In this document: piece by piece, positions 7,052 to 14,585 of the stretch
Layout of the letters: each line of letters opens with the position of its first letter
Position numbering within the stretch: the stretch's first letter is position 1
NCBI GenBank assembly: GCA_910587625.1
Contig: CAJUMW010000001.1
Span: 122,009 to 164,491, forward strand
DNA: 42,483 nucleotides
Origin: an uncultured Christensenellaceae bacterium
GTDB taxonomy: Bacteria; Bacillota; Clostridia; Christensenellales; Borkfalkiaceae
Direction of reading: 5' to 3'
Notes under the pieces: model-generated
Told to the model about the DNA's origin: nothing
The model's database searches: none
What the model saw: the letters and a program-made list of their open reading frames with translations, nothing else
Program-made: the position numbers and the translations under genes

Positions 7052-7067
7052 GGCACAAAGTACTATT

Positions 7068-8273
7068 ATGGATTACGAGGAATTACTGCAAATTGAAGAA
7101 AACTCATTTACCGTTGATGAACTATTAAAAGCGTATTATGCATTTTTTCAATTACCTATGGCGGTTATAGATCAGAATTACAATATTAAGGGACACTTCT
7201 TCCTTGATAGCGCAGACGATACTTATATGTCGAATATTCAACGCGGCAGTTGGTCTATGGAACTTATAAGTATTGCTAACCTATCTTTTAAAGACGGGGA
7301 AAGATATAGAATTTTAGAAACAATAAACAGTAAAGTACGGCGTTTGTTTTATCGTTTGACATTCCGCGATTCGGTTATAGGCTACCTTGTATTACTTGAA
7401 AATCAAAAGAATAAATTTGAAGATTTAGATTTGATACTTTTAGAGCATCTGTGTAAGAGCATAATCAAAATTTTACGGTTACAATCCAATGAAGGGCACG
7501 GCTTTTCGCAATTGAATTTTTGGAAAGCTCTTGTCAAACACACTTATGTGCGAAGAGATATCTTTCTTTCAAAAGCGTCCGAATATAAAATTCCGCTCAC
7601 ATATAATTACCGAGTTTTACTTCTATCTCTTGCAAAATACGATAATCATGAAGATAATCACTTGCAAGATTCGCTGAAAAACATTTTGCGAAATTTCTAC
7701 TGCATTGTAAAAGATAACTATGTTATAGTGATACTTAATGAAGATTTGTCGGAATATACGGTATCAACATTGAACGACTTCTTATTTAAAAATCACATTT
7801 ATGCAATATTAAGTTCGAAAATTATAGATTTGTATGAACTGGATGTAATAATAGATAATCTGATAAAACTGTTTGATTACCTTGTAAAAGTAAAAGATGA
7901 ATATTGTTTAAAATATGAAGAAGAAAATAAATTGCTTGTTCCGCTTTTTAATGCTCCTACAACCGATGTTATCTTAAACTATATCAACGAAACAATTCTT
8001 GAAATTTATATTTATGATAGAGATAACAACACGTCCTTGCTTGAAACACTATATCAGTATTTATTAAATAATAAAAGCTTAAATGAAACGAGCAGAATTC
8101 TATTTGTACATAAAAATACAGTAACTTATCGTCTGGAACGAGTTAAAGACTTGTTTAATATCGATTTCAATAACGTTGAAAATAACTTATCGTTTATGTA
8201 TTCTGCCTCTATAATAAAATACTTGGATTCGATAAAATGCAAAGCTCTTTCCGAACTGAAAATTTTCAGTTAG
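7068..8273 (+). CDS. PucR/CdaR-type transcriptional regulator
   Basis: A 401-residue protein whose C-terminus carries the PucR helix-turn-helix: LLNNKSLNETSRILFVHKNT followed by VTYRLERVKDLFNIDF (about 352-386). The N-terminal two thirds look like a sensory region (about 1-140, mentioning FQLPMAVIDQNYNIKGHF) and a GGDEF-like CdaR middle region. It shows no membrane segment. ATG 7068 is chosen over TTG 7050, which falls within the inverted repeat; neither has a good Shine-Dalgarno. PucR-type proteins usually activate a divergent catabolic operon in response to its substrate, which here would be kdgT-budA. The gene is AT-rich compared with the starch genes. Confidence 0.85.
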   Translation: MDYEELLQIEENSFTVDELLKAYYAFFQLPMAVIDQNYNIKGHFFLDSADDTYMSNIQRGSWSMELISIANLSFKDGERYRILETINSKVRRLFYRLTFRDSVIGYLVLLENQKNKFEDLDLILLEHLCKSIIKILRLQSNEGHGFSQLNFWKALVKHTYVRRDIFLSKASEYKIPLTYNYRVLLLSLAKYDNHEDNHLQDSLKNILRNFYCIVKDNYVIVILNEDLSEYTVSTLNDFLFKNHIYAILSSKIIDLYELDVIIDNLIKLFDYLVKVKDEYCLKYEEENKLLVPLFNAPTTDVILNYINETILEIYIYDRDNNTSLLETLYQYLLNNKSLNETSRILFVHKNTVTYRLERVKDLFNIDFNNVENNLSFMYSASIIKYLDSIKCKALSELKIFS

Positions 8274-8330
8274 GTATTGTCTATTATTGTAACCTTGCGG
8301 TAAGTGATGATTTACTATTTATAAATATAA

Positions 8331-8365
8331 AACAGCCGATAGAGCAATTCGCTCTATCGGCTGTT
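8331..8365. terminator. Perfect 15-bp hairpin after the PucR-type gene
   Basis: AACAGCCGATAGAGC and GCTCTATCGGCTGTT pair fully around AATTC, 57 bases after the stop. A T-rich tract follows only in the minus-strand direction, so on the plus strand it may protect the 3' end rather than terminate by itself. Confidence 0.55.
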
Positions 8366-8565
8366 GCCGTTGTTAAGGTTTATGATGTTCGGCGCAACCT
8401 TTCTAAATCTTTCTTCGATTAAATAACATTTATATACCGCTCGCTTCGGCGGTATTAGTTATCCGTCTTAAAGGCGGCTATCCCTATACGATTTAACGGG
8501 ATTCTTTTTTATTTTGTGAATAGAGTACATTTTTTGACAATTTCAAAAAAATTTCAAAAAAGGTA
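8366..8565. other. Intergenic region with small inverted repeats, no gene seen
   Basis: I see no convincing coding sequence. A short hairpin ATACCGC/GCGGTAT lies at 8434-8455. A weak ATCCC/GGGAT stem followed by TCTTTTTT lies at 8480-8509 and could serve as a second terminator for the PucR-type gene. The stretch then becomes A/T-rich up to the lipoprotein promoter. Confidence 0.4.
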
Positions 8566-8594
8566 TTGACAGCGGCGGAAAAGTGTGCTACAAT
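8566..8594 (+). promoter_or_regulatory. Promoter of the glycan-binding lipoprotein gene
   Basis: TTGACA (8566-8571), 17 bases and TACAAT (8589-8594) form a strong sigma-A promoter; transcription should begin near 8601, inside the adjacent operator. Confidence 0.88.
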
Positions 8595-8597
8595 TCA

Positions 8598-8611
8598 CTT
8601 AATCGGTTAAG
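8598..8611. promoter_or_regulatory. LacI-family operator
   Basis: CTTAATCGGTTAAG has perfect CTTAA/TTAAG arms around a CG-containing centre, the form usual for LacI/GalR-family operators. It covers the expected transcription start of the lipoprotein gene, so binding would block initiation. The likely partner is the LacI-type protein encoded at 10538-11326. Confidence 0.75.
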
Positions 8612-8647
8612 CTATTAAAAACCGAAAAATAATTTTGAGGTGGAAAG

Positions 8648-10459
8648 ATGAAGAACGCTACAAAATGGGTAAGTCTTATGGTTGCGTCGGCTATTTGTGT
8701 TTCGTCGGTTGCCATGCTTGCTGCTTGTAACAAAGACGACCCTGAAACGGTAGAATATACCGTTACTTACTACGATGGTACAGAAGTATTGAAAACCGAA
8801 AAGGTTAAAGAGGGTGAAAAAGCAACGAAATGGACGCCGACCAAGGACGACTACGCATTCGTCGATTGGTTTGCTACGCCCAATTTTGCACATATTTTCC
8901 CGTTTGACGAACCGATCACGGAGAATAAATCCGCGTTTGCTCAATGGGCTTCCGCAACTCAGAGTGAGGACACAAGAACGTTCTATATTGTAGGCAGCGG
9001 AACAAGTCCTATGCTGAGGGCAAGCGATTGGGGTAAAGGCACAAGCGATCAGCACAAGATGACGAAGGCAGAGGGCAAGAACGAATATACTTACACCTGC
9101 GATTTGAACATCGGCGACAAGTTCCAGTTTGAAATTACGGGTACGGGCGACTGGCAAAATCAGCGCGGCGCAGGCTATCTGGATACTTTAACGCTTGCAG
9201 ACGGAACGCCGGCGTTCAGCAGTTCGCAAACCATAGGTGACAACGCTGCCTACCGCTTGGATATAAAGTGCGAATATTCTGGTAACTATACGTTCACTCT
9301 CACTACTCACCCCGACGACGATACATACGAGACGACGAACCCGAGCTATACCGAGGCTAATAAGGAAGCATTCAATATCAATCCCCTTGATAAAATTTCC
9401 TGGGTTCGCAATGGTGATACCGACGAGGAAGTAGACGTTGTGATCGATTATTTCATTAAGGGCGCAAAAATTACCAATTGGAAGGATATGTATAATCCTG
9501 CGACAAAGATGACGAACAAAGACGGCGTATATACTTTGGAGGTTTACCTCAAAGAGAATGAAGAATTTGTGTTCTCTTCTCAGTACATAATAGGGGCGGA
9601 AATAACTACGGGAACGGAATTTCTGCGCGCAACGAACCTTGACGAAGCAAGCAAGGCATTTATAGACGGTAATGCCGCCGCAAATATGGTTGCAAAGGCG
9701 ACGGGAACTTATACATTTACTTATACCGAGGCAACTAAGGTTTTAAGCGCAACGTTTGACGCAAGTAAGGCGCCTGCGGCTGCCGACTATTACCTTGACG
9801 GAAGCTACGGCGGCGGAAGCTGGGGCGACTTTATGGATAAGGAAAATAATGCTGCTCATAAATTTATCGAAACGAGTGCAGACTCGGGTATATACGTACT
9901 TAATAACGTGGTGCTTGCCGAAAACGACGAGCTTGTATTGAGGGCTTATCCCAAAGGTACGGAAGAGCTTACTTGGGAAAACGGAGCAGGTAACTACAAC
10001 TATGCGTACCTTTTTGGCGGCGGAACCGATTTTGTAAAACCCGAGGGTGGCACTAACATTAAGGTTGCGACGGCGGGTACTTACAACATAACTTTTGACA
10101 GTTATGCGAAAATGATCACTATAGAAAATGCAAATTCCGTTGATGACGCGTACATCGTCGGAACTATGACGGGCGAAGGCGGCTGGAAAGTTTCCCCCGC
10201 TTGGAAGATGACTTTAGGTGAGAACGGTATTTACACCATCGAAGTCAATCTTTCAGAAAACGACGGCTTCGGTATAAGGGTTATGAAAGGTGAAACTACG
10301 GAGCAGAAATATTGGTTTGGAGCTTCCTTGGTTAGCGGCGAACCCGCTGGGTTCGACGTGTCGGGCAGCAATATAATATGTAAAACAGCGGGTACTTATA
10401 TAATAACCTGCACGGTAACGGACGGGGTTGGAACTATATCCATCAGCAGTAAAAATTAA
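8648..10459 (+). CDS. Secreted lipoprotein with repeated beta-sandwich modules, probable alpha-glucan-binding protein
   Basis: A 603-residue lipoprotein. The signal peptide ends in the lipobox LAAC with Cys27, so it should be lipid-anchored outside the membrane. Residues 37-82 form one InlB/Listeria-Bacteroides type repeat. The rest is at least three related modules of about 110 residues, each opening like FYIVGSG, YYLDGSYGGGSWG or AYIVGTMTGEGGW and closing with a TYxxT strand. This layout recalls SusE/SusF starch-binding modules. I see no catalytic motif. A LacI-type operator and the adjacent maltodextrin genes support a glycan-capture role, which remains inference. GAGGTG precedes the ATG. 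Confidence 0.78.
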   Translation: MKNATKWVSLMVASAICVSSVAMLAACNKDDPETVEYTVTYYDGTEVLKTEKVKEGEKATKWTPTKDDYAFVDWFATPNFAHIFPFDEPITENKSAFAQWASATQSEDTRTFYIVGSGTSPMLRASDWGKGTSDQHKMTKAEGKNEYTYTCDLNIGDKFQFEITGTGDWQNQRGAGYLDTLTLADGTPAFSSSQTIGDNAAYRLDIKCEYSGNYTFTLTTHPDDDTYETTNPSYTEANKEAFNINPLDKISWVRNGDTDEEVDVVIDYFIKGAKITNWKDMYNPATKMTNKDGVYTLEVYLKENEEFVFSSQYIIGAEITTGTEFLRATNLDEASKAFIDGNAAANMVAKATGTYTFTYTEATKVLSATFDASKAPAAADYYLDGSYGGGSWGDFMDKENNAAHKFIETSADSGIYVLNNVVLAENDELVLRAYPKGTEELTWENGAGNYNYAYLFGGGTDFVKPEGGTNIKVATAGTYNITFDSYAKMITIENANSVDDAYIVGTMTGEGGWKVSPAWKMTLGENGIYTIEVNLSENDGFGIRVMKGETTEQKYWFGASLVSGEPAGFDVSGSNIICKTAGTYIITCTVTDGVGTISISSKN

Positions 10460-10494
10460 CTTGTTGCCGCTAACCGCGAACGTTTAAAAACAAA

Positions 10495-10522
10495 AAGCGG
10501 GCGTTCGTTCGAACGCCCGCTT
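10495..10522. terminator. Bidirectional terminator between convergent lipoprotein and LacI-type genes
   Basis: AAGCGGGCGTTCG and CGAACGCCCGCTT form a 13-bp GC-rich stem, with A-rich sequence before and T-rich sequence after. Confidence 0.85.
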
Positions 10523-10537
10523 GTATTTATATTTATT

Positions 10538-11326
10538 TCAGACTTTGTAAGAGTGTATATTGAAAGGTTCTCGGCTTAATGCTTTTTGTATGCAATCGGC
10601 AGTTTGCTTACAAATCGGAGAATATAAATCTATGTATAAAAGATTTGTTTCGGTAGCTTTGAAAAATTCGGCGATGATGCCGTGCATGGCTAGCATGTTT
10701 TTTACGTTTACGTTTTTCAAATCTTTGCTGTTGTCTATGAATATAACGTTGTCGAACGTATCGGTTATCTGCTCTTTCAAGCCTGCATCGGTTGGAGTAA
10801 GACAGACAAAACGATAATCGCCGTCGAAATAATTATCTGCCTTTTGCCTGAGCTTTGTATAGTCGGTAGTAATTTGGAAAAAAAGTTTATCTTCTACAAG
10901 ACAATTAACGGCAATAAGCGGGATATAATTTTTATTTCCGATTTCGTAAAAGGTTTCTTTGCTTACGTTATACGCTATAATTGCGTCGGCGTTAGTGATG
11001 CGTCCGAACGGCGGCATACATACGATAATATCGAAATTGCCGTGCAGAGTGGTTAAAAGCCCCTCGATAATATTCATAAATTCCGCTTTTTCGATATAGC
11101 CGCAGTTCTCCGTGCAAATTGCTATCAGTTTACAATCAGTTGATGACCTAAGATTTTTCGCAAAAACGTTCGGCTTGTAATTCAACATATTTATCACATG
11201 CCATATTTTGTTTTTGGTTTCTTCGCTGATCGTTTGGTCTTCTCTGTTATTTATAACGTAGGAAACTGTTGCGGCGGAAACGCCTGCTTCTTTGGCTATA
11301 TCGTATATCGTTACCTTTTTTCCCAT
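10538..11326 (-). CDS. LacI-family transcriptional regulator (probable maltodextrin repressor), short form
   Basis: The N-terminus VTIYDIAKEAGVSAATVSYV is the LacI helix-turn-helix, followed by the hinge region YKPNVFAKNLRSS. The protein is 262 residues from ATG 11326, shorter than the usual 320-340, so the sugar-binding domain is compact or truncated at the end. An upstream ATG at 11347 overlaps the -10 box and is rejected. The start codon lies only seven bases from a consensus -10, with no Shine-Dalgarno, which suggests a leaderless mRNA. It lies between the lipoprotein gene, whose promoter carries a LacI-type operator, and the divergent GH13 gene, so it probably controls both. Confidence 0.88.
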   Translation of the reverse strand: MGKKVTIYDIAKEAGVSAATVSYVINNREDQTISEETKNKIWHVINMLNYKPNVFAKNLRSSTDCKLIAICTENCGYIEKAEFMNIIEGLLTTLHGNFDIIVCMPPFGRITNADAIIAYNVSKETFYEIGNKNYIPLIAVNCLVEDKLFFQITTDYTKLRQKADNYFDGDYRFVCLTPTDAGLKEQITDTFDNVIFIDNSKDLKNVNVKNMLAMHGIIAEFFKATETNLLYIDLYSPICKQTADCIQKALSREPFNIHSYKV

Positions 11327-11333
11327 ATCGTCA

Positions 11334-11363
11334 ATTATACAACACAATGAATTAAAATGTCAA
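11334..11363 (-). promoter_or_regulatory. Promoter of the LacI-type gene, start codon seven bases from the -10
   Basis: On the minus strand TTGACA (11363-11358), 18 bases and TATAAT (11339-11334) are both consensus. The ATG begins at 11326, where transcription itself should start. The -35 lies just upstream of the GH13 ribosome-binding site on the other strand. Confidence 0.82.
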
Positions 11364-11380
11364 CATCAAAGAGGATTGTT

Positions 11381-13054
11381 ATGAACGAAAACGCAATATT
11401 ACATATGCCTGAATCCAAATTTTGTTATGCTTCGGATGAGAACGTAATTTGTTTAAGATTGAGAATTTCCAGGTATGATTTTCCCGACGGTATAAGGGTT
11501 ATTTACGGTGGTAAATACTCGTATGCGACCGTGCGCGAGTATGCGGTAATGCAGCGGCAGTTTGAGGACAGACTGTTCGCCTATTATACCGTAACTTTAA
11601 AATTATCCGATTTAAGATTCGTCTATGTGTTTGAAATTTCCTGCGGGGATAAAGTTTATTACTATTCCGAGGACGGATTGTCCGAAAAATTCGACTTTGA
11701 ATTGAGTTATTATAACTGTTTTCAATATGCTTATATAAATAAATGCGATATAATGAAACCGGTAGGGTGGATGAAAACGGCAGCGTTCTATCAGATTTTC
11801 GTCGACAGATTTAATATGGGAAATACGCAGAAGGACAAATCTTATATAAATCTTAAATGGGGAGATATTCCCGACCCTAAAAGTTTTGCCGGCGGTGATA
11901 TTAAAGGTATAACGCAAAAGCTTCCGTATCTCTGCGGCTTAGGCATTAACGCTATATATCTTACTCCGATTTTCAGTTCGATTTCTAACCATAAATACGA
12001 TATAAGCGATTATTATGAGATTGACAGTAATTTCGGCAGTAAAGAGGACCTGAAAGAACTTATCGACAGTGCGCATGCAAATGGAATGAAGGTCGTGCTG
12101 GACGCAGTTTTCAATCATTGCAGCGAACGTTTATCGCAATTCAGGGACGTCGTCAAAAACGGCAGAAAATCAAAATATTACGATTGGTTTATCATAACTA
12201 ACGACGAGCCTTTGGAATATGAATGTTTTGCTTCGTGTATCTATATGCCGAAATTCAACACCTCTAACCCCGAAGTCTGTAATTATCTTATAGATATAGC
12301 CGTTTATTGGATTAAGGAGTTTGGTATCGACGGTTGGCGTCTCGACGTCTCGGACGAAGTGTCGCACGAGTTCTGGCGGCAGTTCAGGAAGGCTGTAAAA
12401 TCCGTAAATCCCGATTGCGTTCTTATAGGCGAAAATTGGCACGACGCCAACGTTTATTTGCGTGGCGACCAGTTTGATTCCATTATGAACTATGCTTTTA
12501 CAAAAGCGTGTCTGGATTTCTATGCTTTCGGGGAATTTAACGCCGTGAAACTTGCCGATAAGTTAAACGAGATTTTAATGCGCAATACCGATACGGTCAA
12601 CAATATGATGTTAAACTTATTGGATACGCACGATACGCATAGATTTTTGACGAGAGTTTCGGGTAACAAAGATAAATTGATGAGTGCGATTGCGCTTACT
12701 TATTTTTTTCCCGGGGCGCCTTGCATCTATTACGGTACGGAAAATGCTATGGAGGGCGGCTATGACCCCGATTGCCGAAGAACGTTCGACTGGGCGAACG
12801 AGTATAAAGAAAATACCGTTAAAACACTCGTTAAGACGATGATAAGTCTTAGACTGCTGACGGAATTTGCTTTATCGCCCGTAATGATTTATTCTGACGG
12901 AATATCGGTAGTTGCGGAACGCGGGGGCTATAAACTGATAATCAACGAAAGCGGGCAAGATATAAATTATTCGTCGGGCTCGTTAATAACTTCTAACAAA
13001 TTTAATAATTCGGTTATCGAAACGGGTGGATTTTTAGTCGAAAAATTGAAATAA
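11381..13054 (+). CDS. GH13 alpha-amylase family enzyme, neopullulanase/cyclomaltodextrinase/maltogenic amylase type
   Basis: A 557-residue cytoplasmic enzyme without signal peptide. Residues about 1-110 resemble the N-terminal CBM34-like domain of GH13 subfamily 20, followed by the (beta/alpha)8 barrel from AAFYQIFVDRF. The four GH13 regions are present: DAVFNHC, GWRLDVSDE with nucleophile Asp322, GENW with acid/base Glu351, and LLDTHDTHR with Asp418. It should hydrolyse imported maltodextrins or cyclodextrins to maltose and glucose. ATG 11381 is chosen over 11357 because GAGG lies six bases before it and the protein then begins MNENAILHMPES. It opens the transporter gene cluster, 80 bases before the binding protein. 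Confidence 0.9.
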   Translation: MNENAILHMPESKFCYASDENVICLRLRISRYDFPDGIRVIYGGKYSYATVREYAVMQRQFEDRLFAYYTVTLKLSDLRFVYVFEISCGDKVYYYSEDGLSEKFDFELSYYNCFQYAYINKCDIMKPVGWMKTAAFYQIFVDRFNMGNTQKDKSYINLKWGDIPDPKSFAGGDIKGITQKLPYLCGLGINAIYLTPIFSSISNHKYDISDYYEIDSNFGSKEDLKELIDSAHANGMKVVLDAVFNHCSERLSQFRDVVKNGRKSKYYDWFIITNDEPLEYECFASCIYMPKFNTSNPEVCNYLIDIAVYWIKEFGIDGWRLDVSDEVSHEFWRQFRKAVKSVNPDCVLIGENWHDANVYLRGDQFDSIMNYAFTKACLDFYAFGEFNAVKLADKLNEILMRNTDTVNNMMLNLLDTHDTHRFLTRVSGNKDKLMSAIALTYFFPGAPCIYYGTENAMEGGYDPDCRRTFDWANEYKENTVKTLVKTMISLRLLTEFALSPVMIYSDGISVVAERGGYKLIINESGQDINYSSGSLITSNKFNNSVIETGGFLVEKLK

Positions 13055-13057
13055 AAT

Positions 13058-13069
13058 CAATCGGAATTG
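13058..13069. promoter_or_regulatory. Possible degenerate LacI-type operator before the binding-protein gene
   Basis: CAATCGGAATTG shares the AATCGG core with the operator at 8598-8611 and has CAAT/ATTG arms. A TAAAAT hexamer sits directly upstream at 13053-13058, mirroring the layout at the lipoprotein promoter, but no good -35 is visible. Confidence 0.3.
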
Positions 13070-13073
13070 TGGC

Positions 13074-13112
13074 AAGGGATATATCCCTTATGCGTTTGTA
13101 AACAAACGCATA
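13074..13112. promoter_or_regulatory. Two adjacent palindromes in the GH13 to binding-protein spacer
   Basis: AAGGGATATATCCCTT (13074-13089) is a perfect palindrome, and TATGCGTTTGT/ACAAACGCATA (13089-13112) is a second perfect 11-bp stem sharing a base with it. They end about 11 bases before the AAGGAGG of the binding-protein gene. No T-run follows, so they are more likely an mRNA processing or stabilising element that favours high binding-protein expression than a full terminator. Confidence 0.6.
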
Positions 13113-13134
13113 AACAAATATTAAGGAGGAATTC

Positions 13135-14571
13135 ATGAGAAAGACAGTATCGGCACTGATTTCCCATATCGCGGTTATATTTGCAGTGATAATCGTTATC
13201 GGAACACTCGGACTTATAGCCGCAGGCGTTTCGGATTCGGGGAACGAGAAGTTTACGGGCGAAATAGAGCGTAACGTAACTTTGCGCATTCTGGAAAACG
13301 ATACGGCAAAGGAACAAGGTTATCTAAAAGAGCTGTTGGACGCTTTTAACGCCGAATATGCCGAATACGGCATTACGGCCGTGGACGCAAATATGGACCA
13401 ATATACCGATTTGGAAACGGGCGGGCCTTACGGGTATGGACCTGACGTTCTTTATCAGGCAAACGACGCTTTAATGAAATACGTTGACGGAAAACATATT
13501 TTGCCTATGCCCATCGAAAAGCTCGAATGCCATAAATACGTCAGCGATAAAGCGTGGTCGGCATATCGGTCGACCGTTCAGGGACAAACTTACACTTTCG
13601 GTATTCCCGTAAACATCCAGCAGCCGCTGTTATATTACCGCGCGGATTTGTTGCCCGACGATTGGCAAACGAATTGGGACGACGATAAAAACGGGATTCC
13701 CGATATGATAGAAAATTGGTCGGATATGTACCGCTATTCTCAGGAGATACGCCGGCAAAGCGGCGGAAGCAAATACGGCTATATGAAATCGCTGAACGAC
13801 GGATATTTCGCTTCGGGTTATTTCTTCTCTTACGGCGGGTACGTTTTCGGCGGCGATGACGGGAAGGACACGAAGGACGTCGGATTTTCCAACGGCGATG
13901 GCTACAAAGGTGCTAAGATTATCCGCCAACTCGCTTCGGTGATGAATCTCGAATGCACGGAAGATACGATAACGAGGAACTCTTATTCCCGTATGGCGCA
14001 GGGTACTTATTTTGCGACGATGACTACCCCCGACGTATATACGATGTTTGTAAAAGAAATGGTCAACGAGGGCTATACGGAAGAGTATGCCTTGAACAAT
14101 ATAAAAATGGTCGACGTTCCTCAGTTGCCCGTCAGCGGCAATTTGGAAGACGAAAGTCAGGGCTTTAAGGCTATGACGGTTATGGGCGGCATAAACGGTT
14201 ATGCGATAAGCTCGTACACGAAAGCCCCGAATGCCGCGCTCGCTTTCATCGACTTCGCTACTTCCTATAAAATGATAAACCGCAGATGCGAGCTTTTGGG
14301 GATTTCCCCCGCGCGCAGCGACATTGCCGACGAACTCGGCGGATTGAACGAAACGATAAACAACAATCTTGATTCGGGTACGATATACGTAATGCCAAGC
14401 GTAAGAGCGCTGGCGCAGGTATGGACGCCGTTGCAGACCTTTTGCGCGAAGCTTGCCGACGACTCGCTCACCGGTAAAAACGCTTTCGTTTCCGATGAAG
14501 CGTTAAAGAAAGGTATATCAAACGTGGATAAGCAAATATATGATTCCATTCATACTTTGGGCGGAAGTTAA
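13135..14571 (+). CDS. ABC transporter extracellular solute-binding protein, maltodextrin type
   Basis: A 478-residue family 1 solute-binding protein. After an N-terminal hydrophobic segment (about 9-31), the mature part begins NVTLRILENDTAKEQGYLKE and has the usual features: PDVLYQANDALMKYV, FGIPVNIQQPLLYYRADLL, and a late GYAISSYTKAPNAALAFIDF segment. It would deliver maltodextrins to the permeases encoded next. The usual lipobox Cys is missing: the segment ends LGLIAAGVSDS, so anchoring must be by an uncleaved helix, or the protein is released. Its AAGGAGG ribosome-binding site is the strongest in the cluster. Confidence 0.85.
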   Translation: MRKTVSALISHIAVIFAVIIVIGTLGLIAAGVSDSGNEKFTGEIERNVTLRILENDTAKEQGYLKELLDAFNAEYAEYGITAVDANMDQYTDLETGGPYGYGPDVLYQANDALMKYVDGKHILPMPIEKLECHKYVSDKAWSAYRSTVQGQTYTFGIPVNIQQPLLYYRADLLPDDWQTNWDDDKNGIPDMIENWSDMYRYSQEIRRQSGGSKYGYMKSLNDGYFASGYFFSYGGYVFGGDDGKDTKDVGFSNGDGYKGAKIIRQLASVMNLECTEDTITRNSYSRMAQGTYFATMTTPDVYTMFVKEMVNEGYTEEYALNNIKMVDVPQLPVSGNLEDESQGFKAMTVMGGINGYAISSYTKAPNAALAFIDFATSYKMINRRCELLGISPARSDIADELGGLNETINNNLDSGTIYVMPSVRALAQVWTPLQTFCAKLADDSLTGKNAFVSDEALKKGISNVDKQIYDSIHTLGGS

Positions 14572-14585
14572 TGTAGGGGTGAAAA

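Noticed and set aside
7050..7067. TTG start for the PucR-type gene
   Set aside because: It falls inside an inverted-repeat arm and adds six residues with no ribosome-binding site; ATG 7068 is simpler.
8237..8422. Small protein of 61 residues at the end of the PucR-type gene
   Set aside because: It overlaps the regulator, has no Shine-Dalgarno and runs through a perfect 15-bp hairpin.
4743..8565. Complete integrative element at tRNA-Arg carrying budA-kdgT
   Set aside because: No integrase is present and no third copy of the tRNA 3' end was found after the PucR-type gene; the two copies seen enclose only about 115 bp.
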